From assembly GCF_003383615.1 (NCBI RefSeq), contig NZ_QNUL01000029.1:16001-80000 (forward strand): a stretch of DNA of 64,000 nucleotides, in the 5' to 3' direction. Below are positions 15,665 to 24,695 of this stretch, piece by piece; the first letter of the stretch is position 1; each line of letters starts with the position of its first letter. The DNA comes from Dyadobacter luteus (GTDB lineage Bacteria; Bacteroidota; Bacteroidia; Cytophagales; Spirosomataceae). Position numbers and translations under genes: made by a program. The notes under the pieces were generated by a model. The model searched no databases, was not told where the DNA came from, and worked only from the letters and a program-made list of their open reading frames with translations.

Positions 15665-17413
15665 CTACCTCACCTTCTTTAGCTCATCGTGCATGGCAGG
15701 GCGCCTCGGATATTTAGCACGCAAAATCTGAGCTGTTTCCAAAATTTTATTTTTGCTTTCAGGCATTAGTTTGATGATGTTTTGCATATGAGATGCAATT
15801 TGCGAGTAGCTTGAGCGGGAATCGGCCTTGTCGCCGGCAAGCACCAGCGCGGGACATATTAATTCGGTCAACTGAACCTGATAATCTTTTGCCAGATATT
15901 TCATGTAGCTGAGCAGTACGTCTAGACTTGGGTAGGACTCGACAAGTTGATAAAGCTTATTCCACTGTTTTTCCTGTACATAAACAGGAGCAAGCTGGTT
16001 AAGTATTGTTCTGTTTTTGGACCACCAATGATTGTTCAGATTCTTTTCCGCCTGCTGTTCAACCTCGGCAATGATACTCCCGACTAATAATCTGAATTCT
16101 GTTTCCCATTCAGCCTGTGTAAACGTTTTTTTCCAGCCTTCATAGTATTCGATGTTGAAACCACGGTCGAATGCGAAATGTAGATTGAGCTGTCTTTGCA
16201 TTGGAATATCGCCCTCCAAACAAGCAATATCAAGAAGTGTTTTCTGCCAGTTAAAAACGGTACCTGGATGTTGCCTTTTGTCTGCTAAGTCAATGCCTTC
16301 ACGGATCAATTCCTTGGCTTCTTCATACGATTGTCTGTTTATGGCATTATCTACAACATTCTGCCGGATTTCTACAATGTGCATGTTCTGTCGGATCAGT
16401 TTCTCTGCTTCCTGCACATTACCTGTTTCCTGAAAGAATAGAAGGGTTTGTAAGATGAAAAATTCTGTTTTGTAATCTTCGGATGTTTCCTCTCCAGGAT
16501 CCCGGACAGCAAGATTGCTGAAGGCCAGAAACATTTCTGGTCTGTTGAGTTGAACGGCTAAATTTCTGAATATCTCAAAGCAACTTTCACCAAAATCTCC
16601 ATAATCGAAATAGGTGTCATCGACCAGCGCTTTGGCAAAAAAATCATACAAATCTTCTTTCAACTCTCTGTTACAGCTCCCGGATTCGGCCACGGATGCT
16701 AATAGCTGGACGGCATTGAAAATGGTGTCGCCTATATTTCCGTTAGAATCATCAGCACTTGGAATTACCTCTTCAACTAACTGTTTCAGGACAACCCGTG
16801 CAATGATAGATGCCTCTTTGAAATTGTGATTTCCGAAAGCTTCCTGAGCCTTGTTGAGAAAACTGTCGGCCTTCATTGACAGCTCTCCTGCAGAGTAGTA
16901 ATCTACATAACCCTGGCTCATTGAAGAACGGATTGCCTTCTTCAGGAGATCCGAATATTTCTTTTCAATATCAAAATGTTCGTCCTTGTGAGCAAAATAT
17001 AGCTCAAACTGATTTTTGAGGTTTTTGTCGTTTTGCGCGTGTTGCGATACAAATTGCTTTAATTCGGCGAAGGAAATAGTTTCCAGCAATTCATTGAACG
17101 ACAGGGCCTGCTTCTTTCCTTTCTTCTCAGGTTTCAGTTTGATAATTTTAACCTTGTCCTTCAGTTCATAAAACACCGCCACAATGTGTTTGCATACATC
17201 AGCTTCGTGGGGACAGTCACAGGTATAACTATCTATTTCGCAGCCAGCAGACAGCTCAACTTCCACGGAGTAAACCTCAGAACCTTCCACTTCCGCACAC
17301 CAGACACCATCCTCCTCCTCTTCTAAAACATTCACAGCACCATTATAGTAATATTCTTTTCCCCTATTGAGAATTGTGGAAGAGATATGGTTTTGGAAAT
17401 TTTTCAGGTTCAT
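15665..17413 (-). CDS. SWIM zinc-finger protein, large helical C-terminus
   Basis: Protein of 582 residues. The SWIM motif CxC-x6-CxH is visible as C65, C67, C74 and H76 (CDCPHEADVCKH), after the usual NRGKEYYYNG and EVYSVEVELS strands. The remaining 500 residues are helical and TPR-like, with repeated aromatic and leucine positions. SWIM modules bind nucleic acid or protein; in bacteria such proteins are often found with SNF2 helicases, but no helicase is adjacent here. Function therefore is unknown beyond zinc binding. Upstream, 17414-17573 holds only an AT-rich region. Confidence 0.82.
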   Translation of the reverse strand: MNLKNFQNHISSTILNRGKEYYYNGAVNVLEEEEDGVWCAEVEGSEVYSVEVELSAGCEIDSYTCDCPHEADVCKHIVAVFYELKDKVKIIKLKPEKKGKKQALSFNELLETISFAELKQFVSQHAQNDKNLKNQFELYFAHKDEHFDIEKKYSDLLKKAIRSSMSQGYVDYYSAGELSMKADSFLNKAQEAFGNHNFKEASIIARVVLKQLVEEVIPSADDSNGNIGDTIFNAVQLLASVAESGSCNRELKEDLYDFFAKALVDDTYFDYGDFGESCFEIFRNLAVQLNRPEMFLAFSNLAVRDPGEETSEDYKTEFFILQTLLFFQETGNVQEAEKLIRQNMHIVEIRQNVVDNAINRQSYEEAKELIREGIDLADKRQHPGTVFNWQKTLLDIACLEGDIPMQRQLNLHFAFDRGFNIEYYEGWKKTFTQAEWETEFRLLVGSIIAEVEQQAEKNLNNHWWSKNRTILNQLAPVYVQEKQWNKLYQLVESYPSLDVLLSYMKYLAKDYQVQLTELICPALVLAGDKADSRSSYSQIASHMQNIIKLMPESKNKILETAQILRAKYPRRPAMHDELKKVR

Positions 17414-17573
17414 TCTGGGATGGTGAATGTTCGGAAAGATAATAACAACTTAAACGATCATGAGTAGCTGTTGGTTTTAGCTGTCATTTCCGTAAGTAAA
17501 TGATTAATAGTATATTATGAAACAAAATAATATAAACTAATTTTAGCTGCTATTTAAGCCGTTCAAGTTTGTT

Positions 17574-17957
17574 CTACAACGGCCGCTCCTGATACGTAAT
17601 CTCTGACAGCAAGCCAATTGCATTGAATTTAAGAATCACCTTATTGGATTTGGAAGGAGCTTTGATGTCATCGCAATGGGTACCTTTTTCAAGAAAGTAT
17701 ACGTAAAACTTCTGATTACGTTCTCCTAACTGATGGATATCAGGTCTTCCGAGGATTTCGCCTACTTCATCGGCATATTTACCCATTAGTTGATTTTGTT
17801 CTGCTTTGAAGTCGTTTATAAGCGTGGTGCGTACACCGTTGCAACTGCCTCTGTCACTACGCCATTTCTTCAGGTCCAACTTACCCAGTGTTTCAGGTTG
17901 AGAAGAGCAGGACATTATCCCTGTCAGAAGTAGTGCGAAAGTAATATATCTCATCAT
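17574..17957 (-). CDS. Small lipoprotein, BamE/SmpA-like in outline
   Basis: Protein of about 127 residues. From the ATG at 17957 it reads MMRYITFALLLTGIMSCSSQ, a lipoprotein signal whose lipobox LTGIMSC places the lipidated Cys near residue 16. The mature protein has GEILGRPDIHQLGERNQKFY, a Cys, and a final strand pair (KVILKFNAIGLLSEITYQ). The G-x-P-D turn followed by an aromatic strand and F-x-x-x-G-x-L resembles small SmpA/BamE-fold lipoproteins, but this is pattern similarity only. An upstream in-frame ATG at 17969 overlaps a promoter-like TATTTTG, so the later start is preferred. Confidence 0.7.
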   Translation of the reverse strand: MMRYITFALLLTGIMSCSSQPETLGKLDLKKWRSDRGSCNGVRTTLINDFKAEQNQLMGKYADEVGEILGRPDIHQLGERNQKFYVYFLEKGTHCDDIKAPSKSNKVILKFNAIGLLSEITYQERPL

Positions 17958-18094
17958 TTGGTATGCCATTACTGCAAAATACGAAACTAACGATATAATA
18001 ATTCGTTATGAAATCTTTTGTATAGTTTGGTATAAATATTGGCATGGCGGTTGTAATCACTTTATACGGCCGGTAAGAACTAAAAGAATCACCA

Positions 18095-18532
18095 ATGAAA
18101 ATGCTAAGGAAGCTAATCTTATTAATAGTGTTGTCTGGCTGTACACTCGTAGCCAGAAGTCAATCGGTTCAGCCAATGGATGCTAATGACTGTGCACTTA
18201 TTCTCTTTAAAGCGCTGCAGGATAAAGACAGTGGGACTTTACAAACTATTATGTCCCCGGATTTTTCTGTTACCAATTTTGATGGTCAGCCTTTGGAGAG
18301 GAATTTTTTGATCAGAGCACTGGAAGAGGGGGTTCTCAAAATTGAGAGTGGTATGCTTTCAGGTATGAGAACCAGAAACTATGGGGATGTGGGCCTGGTG
18401 CAGGGCAACTGGAGTGCGCGCGGGCAAATTCAGAACATCAGTTTTAATAATGATCTGGCTTATATGTTAGTAGCTGTAAAGGCAGGAGGTAGCTGGAAGG
18501 TCACCGCACTGCAGTTTACACCATTGAGGTAG
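18095..18532 (+). CDS. Exported NTF2-like (DUF4440/SnoaL-type) protein
   Basis: Protein of 145 residues with a cleavable signal (MKMLRKLILLIVLSGCTLVA then RSQS). It then has an NTF2-like cone: a first helix (DANDCALILFKALQDKD), the MSPDFSVTNFDG strand, and paired strands GDVGLVQGNWSARG, YMLVAVKAGGSWKVTALQF. This matches the DUF4440/SnoaL-like group, which covers ketosteroid isomerase-type enzymes and binding proteins of unknown role. The GC inside the signal could be read as a lipobox (VLSGC), so it may be a lipoprotein. Neighbours give no functional hint. Confidence 0.72.
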   Translation: MKMLRKLILLIVLSGCTLVARSQSVQPMDANDCALILFKALQDKDSGTLQTIMSPDFSVTNFDGQPLERNFLIRALEEGVLKIESGMLSGMRTRNYGDVGLVQGNWSARGQIQNISFNNDLAYMLVAVKAGGSWKVTALQFTPLR

Positions 18533-18544
18533 TTAAAAAAAGAA

Positions 18545-18571
18545 GAGTGAGCCATTCGACATGACTCACTC
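18545..18571. terminator. Hairpin between convergent genes
   Basis: GAGTGAG (18545-18551) pairs with CTCACTC (18565-18571). The stem is flanked by an A-rich stretch on the left and TTCTTTT on the right, so it could stop transcription from either side, the NTF2-like gene or the AraC gene. Confidence 0.4.
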
Positions 18572-18596
18572 CGCGTTCTTTTGGTATAGGTTATTT

Positions 18597-19526
18597 CTAA
18601 ACGTTCATCAAAGATTCACGACGACGCATTTTACCAGCAGGAATACCAAACATCATTTTAAAACGACGGCAGAAGTAAGCGGTGTCTTTGTAACCAACAT
18701 CTGAACCGATCGCGCGGATGCTCTTCTTAGAAGTACGCAGCAAATCAACTGCTTTTTCCATTCTTTGGTATTCAATGTAATCCTGTGGATTAATACCTGT
18801 CAGCATTTTGAAGTACTGTCCTACGTAATCCTCAGAAACATTAGCTACGTTAGCCAATACTTTGTTAGACAGGTCACCACCCAAATTATCTTTGATATAG
18901 GCGAAAATGTCGATCAAACGAGGATCTTTGAAATACGTACTGTTTGTAACTAATTGCTCAACGAACAGTTTGTTTTTCAGGATGTAACGAATAATTTCAA
19001 TAACAACCTCTTCTGTTTTGATCTTGATGATACGGCCTTTACCAGGCGTATCCAGCATATCTTCTGTCAGGATCTGGTTGATCGTTGCCGCAATCTGATC
19101 ATCACGTTTGATCAGGAATGGAGGAACGTCCAGAGAAGTGAAGAAGTTAACGGTATCGAAAACTTTTGCTTCGAAAGAAATAAGACCAAATGAGTTAGGC
19201 AATTTGCCGATGAGTGCCGGATCGTGACCTGCTTCTATGTAATTGTCGCGGTTGGTCATGAACTCCTCATTGGATACCGTTTTCGCAGAAGTTGCACTGC
19301 CGTAAGTAACAGTAGCGTGCTTGCCGCCCGGAATGAAGAGCATATCACCTTCTTCTACTTTCTGAGATTCCTCACCTCCGAAAGATACCTCTCCGTCATA
19401 CAGAATTGTTAACGAATTTTGTACATCGTAGAAGTTTTTGATCGTGATAGGTTGCAAAATCCGTATATGACGAGCCTTTACGAACTTTACCCCCAATGAC
19501 TCAATAATCTTATTATAGTCTTCCAT
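18597..19526 (-). CDS. AraC-family transcriptional regulator
   Basis: Protein of 309 residues. The N-terminal half has a cupin-like sensor (TILYDGEVSFGGEE, EEGDMLFIPGGKHATVTYG). The C-terminal 100 residues form the two helix-turn-helix motifs of the AraC family: LANVANVSEDYVGQYFKMLT, then IRAIGSDVGYKDTAYFCRRF followed by the conserved FGIPAGKMRR. The effector is unknown. The promoter region carries two copies of the palindrome TTGTACAA, 18 bp apart, one of which overlaps the -7 box; this suggests autoregulation or regulation by another factor. It is a monocistronic gene. Confidence 0.88.
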   Translation of the reverse strand: MEDYNKIIESLGVKFVKARHIRILQPITIKNFYDVQNSLTILYDGEVSFGGEESQKVEEGDMLFIPGGKHATVTYGSATSAKTVSNEEFMTNRDNYIEAGHDPALIGKLPNSFGLISFEAKVFDTVNFFTSLDVPPFLIKRDDQIAATINQILTEDMLDTPGKGRIIKIKTEEVVIEIIRYILKNKLFVEQLVTNSTYFKDPRLIDIFAYIKDNLGGDLSNKVLANVANVSEDYVGQYFKMLTGINPQDYIEYQRMEKAVDLLRTSKKSIRAIGSDVGYKDTAYFCRRFKMMFGIPAGKMRRRESLMNV

Positions 19527-19568
19527 GCTTGTATATATTTATGGGCTGAAGTGCCTTACTTTCTTATT

Positions 19569-19605
19569 TTGTACAAATCTAATAAATTGTACAAAACTAA
19601 TACAA
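19569..19605 (-). promoter_or_regulatory. AraC-gene promoter with paired TTGTACAA palindromes
   Basis: On the minus strand TTG (19605-19603), 21-bp spacer and TAGATTTG (19581-19574) form the promoter. The perfect palindrome TTGTACAA occurs at 19569-19576 and 19587-19594, centres 18 bp apart. They flank and overlap the -7 element and would suit a dimeric repressor or activator site. Confidence 0.55.
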
Positions 19606-19698
19606 GTGTTTTTCGACAAAAAAATGAAAAAAAGTGATATTTTGGTATGAATTTAATCCAAGATTTAGAATAAAATAGTCGTGAGGCCTTGTTTCGGG

Positions 19699-20838
19699 TT
19701 ATTTTAAAAGTTCACGGGCAATTACAAGTTTTTGGATTTCTGAGGTACCCTCATAAATTTGAGTGATTTTGGCATCTCTCATGAGCCTTTCGACGTGATA
19801 TTCCCTCACATAGCCGTAACCCCCATGAATCTGAACGGCTTCCGTTGTAACCCACATGGCAACATCAGACGCATATAATTTGGCCATGGCTGCTGCTTTT
19901 ATATAATCTTTGCCCTGGTCTTTGAGTCGGGCAGCTTTGTAAACGAGTAGTCTTGCCGCTTCGATTCGTGTATCCATTTCGGAAAGTTTGAATTGAATGG
20001 CCTGGTGTTCGCTGATTGGCTTGCCAAACGTCTTTCTTTCCTGAGCATATTTCAGCGAGAGCTCAAATGCCCCGGAGGCAATTCCCAATGCCTGCGCTGC
20101 AATACCGATCCGGCCGCCGTTCAGGGTACTCATGGCAAATTTAAACCCGAACCCATCTTCTCCAATTCTGTTTTCTTTGGGTACTTTCACGTCAGTAAAC
20201 ATCAGTGTATGGGTATCCGACGCCCTGATGCCCATTTTATCCTCTTTTTTACCTACCGAAAATCCTTCCCACCCCTTTTCTACAATAAAAACATTGATTC
20301 CCTTATGCCCTTTTTCGCGATGCGTATGTGCAATCACAAGGCAAACAGAGGATGAGTTTCCATTGGTGATCCAGTTTTTAGTGCCATTCAATAGGTAATG
20401 GTCACCTTCTTCTTTTGCAGTAGTATGTTGCGAGGTGGCATCTGAGCCGGCCTGAGGCTCCGAGAGGCAAAAAGCACCGATGTATTTGCCGGCAGCTAAT
20501 TGCGTAAGGTATTTTTCTTTCTGAGCGTCTGTTCCGTAGGTTTCCATCCCCCAGCAAACCAATGAATTATTCACCGACATGATTACGGATGCGGATGCAT
20601 CTACTTTGGATAGTTCTTCCATCGCAATCACGTAGGAGAGCGTATCCATACCGCCACCGCCATACTCAGGTGAAACCATCATGCCTAAAAATCCCAATTC
20701 ACCCATTTTTCGGAGAAGTACGGGATCAAATTTTTGTTCATTATCCCTTTCAATCACACCAGGGAGTAGTTCATTTTGAGCGAAATCTTTTGCAGCTTCC
20801 TGTACGGCAAGGTGTTCCTCGCTCAGCTCAAAATCCAT
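19699..20838 (-). CDS. Acyl-CoA dehydrogenase (short/branched-chain type)
   Basis: Flavoprotein of about 379 residues. It oxidises acyl-CoA to enoyl-CoA and passes electrons to ETF. It has the N-terminal MDFELSEEHLAVQEAAKDFA, GAFCLSEPQAGSDATSQ for FAD/acyl binding, KNWITNG, MGIRASDTH, and the C-terminal QIHGGYGYVREYHVERLMRD-type region. The catalytic glutamate is expected in the final IYEGTSEIQKLVIAREL stretch. The frame also has an ATG at 20865 (nine extra residues); family alignment favours 20838. A TATTTTTG box at 20896-20903 lies upstream. No ETF or enoyl-CoA hydratase gene is adjacent. Confidence 0.93.
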   Translation of the reverse strand: MDFELSEEHLAVQEAAKDFAQNELLPGVIERDNEQKFDPVLLRKMGELGFLGMMVSPEYGGGGMDTLSYVIAMEELSKVDASASVIMSVNNSLVCWGMETYGTDAQKEKYLTQLAAGKYIGAFCLSEPQAGSDATSQHTTAKEEGDHYLLNGTKNWITNGNSSSVCLVIAHTHREKGHKGINVFIVEKGWEGFSVGKKEDKMGIRASDTHTLMFTDVKVPKENRIGEDGFGFKFAMSTLNGGRIGIAAQALGIASGAFELSLKYAQERKTFGKPISEHQAIQFKLSEMDTRIEAARLLVYKAARLKDQGKDYIKAAAMAKLYASDVAMWVTTEAVQIHGGYGYVREYHVERLMRDAKITQIYEGTSEIQKLVIARELLK

Positions 20839-20895
20839 ACAGTTTATCTCATTAGTATGTGCCATGGGCTATTTGATGTTTGGGAATGAAGTAAT

Positions 20896-20903
20896 CAAAA
20901 ATA
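20896..20903 (-). promoter_or_regulatory. -7 element of the acyl-CoA dehydrogenase gene
   Basis: The minus strand reads TATTTTTG, an exact TAnnTTTG match, with an expected start site near 20889. No clear -33 box. Confidence 0.45.
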
Positions 20904-20990
20904 AGACTTCAGACAATAGTATGCAAGCATACGAATTTCTAACGTGTTAAAACTTTGTGTATTGCTGCCTGTTTTGAAAAAAAGAAGTCT

Positions 20991-20998
20991 TAAGTTTG
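20991..20998 (+). promoter_or_regulatory. -7 element for the GT-C gene pair
   Basis: TAAGTTTG is an exact TAnnTTTG match; TTTTG at 20972-20976 may serve as a short-spaced -33 box. The leader to the ATG at 21057 is about 50 nt. Confidence 0.5.
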
Positions 20999-21056
20999 CG
21001 GTCTGAACGGAACATACGCACGCTTCAAGAATCTTTCATTACTGCTATTTATTCAC

Positions 21057-22328
21057 ATGCCTATTCTTACAGTCTTTTATTTAAAGCTGATCATCAATCT
21101 GGGTTTGACACTGGGAATCATCTGGACTATAAGCCGCTCAGAACTTTTCGCCAAATGGCAGCTGGAAAAAGATAAACAGATATTTTTACTGGCCTTTGTA
21201 ATCTTTCGCTTAATTCCCTGGATCGGAATTTTCCTTGTCATCAATGAGGATCCGAGAGGAGATATTCCATTCTTTTTTTATAAAGCTGAAGCTGCAAAAA
21301 AAGGTGGGTTTGTGTACCGGGATTTCTGGTCCTATCACGCGCCGTTGTATGCTTATATTATCAGCTTGCCAGTATGGATATGGCACAATGCACGCGCTAT
21401 TGTCCTTTTTATGGTGTTGATGGAAACCGGCATTTTATGGCTTACCTATCAAACGTACAAAGAGAGAAGCGTGAAAGCATTGCAACTTGCAGTGATTTAC
21501 CTGATGCTTCCGGCTGCATTTATGTATATTCTTGTCGACGGGCAGGAAGAAGTTTGGTTTTGGGGAGCTGCTTTACTGATTTGGAGATATACACTGAAAA
21601 ATAAGGAAAATTACGAAGTAGGAATTGGGCTGCTCTATGCGCTTACGTTGCTTACAATCAAGGTTACATTTATATTTCTGTTGCCGGCATTGCTTGTGGT
21701 TGTAAAGCGACCTGTCAAAATGTTACTGGTGATGGCAGCTGTAGGTATTCCTGCTGTCGGGTTTCTCTATTGGCAGATCGGGGATTTGTTCCTGATGCCT
21801 ATTCAGCATACGGAGCAATTGATGACGCCTAATTTGTTTTCTGTGACACGTCCCTGGGTAGAGCTGGTATTACATATCAATGAGAAAAAGTCGACCATGA
21901 TCAATTGGTTCGGACTTTTGTTCACTGTTTTTGTACCGGTATATATGGCCTATAAAGCTCGCCACAAACATATCAATGAAGTTTTACCGGGGATATTTAT
22001 TGCCTGCTTCGTATGTATGATGATTTTTCAGGCCAGTGCCATGGGCGCGTATGTGATTGCTTATCTGATGGCGGCTTTGTTCGAAATTATAGATATCAGG
22101 AAAACCGGGCACATTGCTGTGCTCATTGCTCTTAACTGGCTTACTGTGGTTCAGCCATTTGTATGGGTATATATTGGTCAACCTGCCTACACCTCACCGG
22201 CGATGTTTGCAAATCCATTGTTTTTATTCGAGTATTTGCTGCAAATCATGAATGTGCTCTGCTTCTTCTGGATTCTGCGTGAAACATACAGGAAAGTGGT
22301 TTTATCACCTAAACTTTCCGTAGCATGA
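21057..22328 (+). CDS. Multi-spanning membrane protein, GT-C glycosyltransferase-like (first of a pair)
   Basis: Protein of 423 residues with about ten or more hydrophobic segments. Between helices 2 and 3 lies DPRGDIPFFFYKAEAAKKGG followed by FVYRDFWSYHAPLYAY. An acidic residue, a tyrosine, then G-x-x-Y-R-D-F-W and P-L-Y is the arrangement of the first periplasmic loop in GT-C enzymes (GT39/GT83/GT87-like), which use polyprenyl-phosphate sugars on the outer face of the membrane. A second acidic site, DGQEEVWFW, follows in a later loop. Substrate unknown. The downstream gene is a paralogue with the same landmarks and overlaps by 4 bp (ATGA), so both proteins are co-translated. Confidence 0.75.
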   Translation: MPILTVFYLKLIINLGLTLGIIWTISRSELFAKWQLEKDKQIFLLAFVIFRLIPWIGIFLVINEDPRGDIPFFFYKAEAAKKGGFVYRDFWSYHAPLYAYIISLPVWIWHNARAIVLFMVLMETGILWLTYQTYKERSVKALQLAVIYLMLPAAFMYILVDGQEEVWFWGAALLIWRYTLKNKENYEVGIGLLYALTLLTIKVTFIFLLPALLVVVKRPVKMLLVMAAVGIPAVGFLYWQIGDLFLMPIQHTEQLMTPNLFSVTRPWVELVLHINEKKSTMINWFGLLFTVFVPVYMAYKARHKHINEVLPGIFIACFVCMMIFQASAMGAYVIAYLMAALFEIIDIRKTGHIAVLIALNWLTVVQPFVWVYIGQPAYTSPAMFANPLFLFEYLLQIMNVLCFFWILRETYRKVVLSPKLSVA

Positions 22329-23569
22329 GTATCGTTTGGGCGAAGCTGGGAATCAGTGTTATCAGTGTATTATTACTGATGCTGATGCTTTTTAGAAAAA
22401 GCGTATTGACTAAATGGCTGGAAAATCAGGGCGTGCGCGTAACGCTTTTGTCGGGCTGGGTGCTCTTTCGCTTGTTGCCTTTCATAGCGATTTATCTGAT
22501 AGCCGGTCTTGCGACAACGTCCGATGTGAATGGTTTTTGGGATGAGGGCAGCAAAGCCTCTCAGGGAATGATTGTGTACCGCGACTTCTGGTCGCCGTAT
22601 TCTCCGTTGTATGCTTACTTCCTGGGTATATGGCTGAAAATCTGGTACGATTCTAAAATGATTGTGCTGACGATGGCCGTTATGGATGGAGTTGCCCTGT
22701 TTGTATCATGGCATTTTTTCAGGCCATTTCAGTCACGCGGAGTTTTCCTGTTTAATGCATTGGTTTACTATATTCTGCCGGGCGCGCTGGTATTATGTAT
22801 TGTAGGAGCTCAGGAGGATGTTTGGATGTGGCTTTTTGTAGCGCTTGCGTATCTGGTTCGCGAGCGGAAGGTGGGTGTCGCATGGTATTCGTTCATTCTG
22901 GCTATTGGCTTACTGATGACCAAAGCCATTTTTGTATTGATTCTGGTTCCACTTTTTCTGATTGAGAAAGAGAAAATCAGGTTTATGATACCGATGATTA
23001 TTGTAGGTATTATATCTCTGGGGATTTTGTACCCGCTCGTAGGCTGGGAATTCACGCAACCTATGGACGAAGCACAAACGCTTAGGGCTCCTAATATTCC
23101 CGCTATTCTGAACCCCTGGTTTAATAATCATATAGGGGTAGGAGAGAAGTTCTGGAACTGGATCGGATTGGTGGCATCGGTTGGGCTGGGTTGTCTGGCG
23201 GCCTGGAGATTACGAAAGGCTGATTTTCGCATCATGCTATCCCGAGTTTGGGTTGTACTTTATGCCACCATGATGGTTGTACAGCAAAGTGCATACAGTA
23301 ACTATATCTTTCTTTTTCTGATTCCATTGGTCTTTTATGTGATCAATTGGAAAAGCCCTGTTCAGGTCATTTTGCTACTGATTTTTAACATTCTCTGCGT
23401 TGTGCATCCGTCGTATTGGTGGAGATTGGGAATGCCGTGTTATATGTCTCCCCAGGATATGGTCTCTTCTACGGAGCTGCTTACGGATTATCTGATGCAA
23501 GTGGCTATTGTTTTGATGACCGGATATTTTGTCTGGCTTGCATTCCCTAAAAAAAGTCAGCGGATATAG
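22325..23569 (+). CDS. Multi-spanning membrane protein, GT-C glycosyltransferase-like (second of a pair)
   Basis: Protein of 414 residues, paralogous to the previous gene. It repeats the same architecture: GLATTSDVNGFWDEGSKASQ, then IVYRDFWSPYSPLYAYFLGI and GAQEDVWMWLFVALAYLVRE. The shared YRDFW...PLYAY and Q-E-(D/E)-V-W blocks show a gene duplication. These blocks sit where GT-C enzymes keep their catalytic and sugar-lipid-binding residues. It may act with its partner as a heterodimer or use a different sugar; neither can be decided from sequence. Its last 13 bp overlap the end of the convergent ABC ATPase gene. Confidence 0.75.
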   Translation: MSIVWAKLGISVISVLLLMLMLFRKSVLTKWLENQGVRVTLLSGWVLFRLLPFIAIYLIAGLATTSDVNGFWDEGSKASQGMIVYRDFWSPYSPLYAYFLGIWLKIWYDSKMIVLTMAVMDGVALFVSWHFFRPFQSRGVFLFNALVYYILPGALVLCIVGAQEDVWMWLFVALAYLVRERKVGVAWYSFILAIGLLMTKAIFVLILVPLFLIEKEKIRFMIPMIIVGIISLGILYPLVGWEFTQPMDEAQTLRAPNIPAILNPWFNNHIGVGEKFWNWIGLVASVGLGCLAAWRLRKADFRIMLSRVWVVLYATMMVVQQSAYSNYIFLFLIPLVFYVINWKSPVQVILLLIFNILCVVHPSYWWRLGMPCYMSPQDMVSSTELLTDYLMQVAIVLMTGYFVWLAFPKKSQRI

Positions 23570-24219
23570 CCCATCAGCTTCATATCTTTTACCGGATCTT
23601 TCAGAAGAATACACCGGCCAACGGGTGCGAGCAGATACACAGCGTCACTCAGATTTGTTACATATTGATGCATATGGTCCGACACCAAAATTCCCTTATT
23701 CTGCTTTTCAAGGTGAATGATCTTTACTAACGTTTCTATGCTACGCGGAGATAAATGTGTAAATGGCTCATCCAGCAACACGAACTTCACAGGGGAGAAC
23801 AGTATAAGCAGCGTTTCTATCAGTCTTTTGTAGCCACCTGAGAGCTTTGCGGCAGAAGTATAACGAGATGTCTGCAATTCAGGAAAAAAGTCGATCATAC
23901 GATCATATTCAACCTGATACATCCGGCATATCTGATTAATCCTCATGTTTGGCGGTATAAAATTAAACTGAGGAAGGTACCGTACCAGGCCCGGCTCCTG
24001 ATATGGATGAGCTATATAATCTCCGTTCCACCTGACAGATTGACTCTGGCCTCGCAAACTTCCTAATATCATCCTGAGCAGACTTGATTTCCCTGTTCCG
24101 TTTCGTCCCAGCAAGCCTGTGACTTTTCCAGTCTCTAACTGGATATAAATGTTCTGCAGGATTTTTCGATTGTTATATTCCAGCCACATGCTGTCCGCTT
24201 CAAGCTTGTGCGTAATCAT
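23557..24219 (-). CDS. ABC transporter ATP-binding protein
   Basis: Stand-alone ATPase of 220 residues with all nucleotide-binding motifs: Walker A GRNGTGKS (38-45), Q-loop in YLPQFNF (81-87), signature LSGGYKR (126-132), Walker B FVLLDEP (146-152) and the switch His H182 (VSDHMH). It should therefore be active. The only candidate membrane partner is the 103-residue protein encoded directly upstream, whose stop overlaps this ATG by 4 bp. That is too small for a normal permease, so it may work as a dimer or with a distant component. The cargo is unknown. The C-terminus converges on the GT-C gene. Confidence 0.85.
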   Translation of the reverse strand: MITHKLEADSMWLEYNNRKILQNIYIQLETGKVTGLLGRNGTGKSSLLRMILGSLRGQSQSVRWNGDYIAHPYQEPGLVRYLPQFNFIPPNMRINQICRMYQVEYDRMIDFFPELQTSRYTSAAKLSGGYKRLIETLLILFSPVKFVLLDEPFTHLSPRSIETLVKIIHLEKQNKGILVSDHMHQYVTNLSDAVYLLAPVGRCILLKDPVKDMKLMGYIR

Positions 24220-24527
24220 AGCTGGGTATACATTTTAACTACGGCTACTAACAAAAAGAAGATCAGTATATCTAATCCAAATGCGGTCAGATATAACCTT
24301 GTTTCTGATATACCAAGATTGTGATAAAAATAGCGCTGAGAAGCCATCCGGTATTTTCTCATATAGCGCAATATGATGTAGTCAGTAATAAGCTTGATGA
24401 TCAGATATCTTGGGAGGAACACATGAAAATTCTTGTCTAAAGGAAGATCTGCCAAAGCCCATAATGCAAGCGAGATTATGCCTGTAAAAAGACCAATGGA
24501 GCGGTAGAAGTATAGGATTGCTGTCAT
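24216..24527 (-). CDS. Small membrane protein, putative partner of the ABC ATPase
   Basis: Protein of 103 residues with three likely membrane segments (about 5-26, 35-56 and 77-100). Between the second and third lies a basic loop YMRKYRMASQRYFYHNLG that could be a cytoplasmic coupling helix for an ATPase. The gene overlaps the ATPase start by 4 bp, so the two are translationally coupled. I do not recognise a named family. Its upstream region (24528-24695) is shared with the divergent MutS-like gene. Confidence 0.7.
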   Translation of the reverse strand: MTAILYFYRSIGLFTGIISLALWALADLPLDKNFHVFLPRYLIIKLITDYIILRYMRKYRMASQRYFYHNLGISETRLYLTAFGLDILIFFLLVAVVKMYTQL

Positions 24528-24668
24528 TCATTTACCTGTTTCAATTTTTGAGGCAATGTAGAGAAATGGCTTTGAGTTAATAAGTGCATTAAGCTTTTTT
24601 AACAGGCAAATCATCACAAGGAAATAGCCCTTTAACTTATTTTAACATAGGAGGATAGGTGGCGGAAG

Positions 24669-24676
24669 TATCTTTG
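24669..24676 (+). promoter_or_regulatory. -7 element of the MutS-like gene
   Basis: TATCTTTG matches TAnnTTTG exactly. The ATG at 24696 is 20 bp further on, giving a leader of roughly a dozen bases. Confidence 0.5.
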
Positions 24677-24695
24677 AGGGTATCACATATATTCT

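Noticed and set aside
23557..24527. Degenerate or pseudogene ABC transporter
   Set aside because: All ATPase motifs are intact and the small upstream gene is translationally coupled; there is no frameshift.
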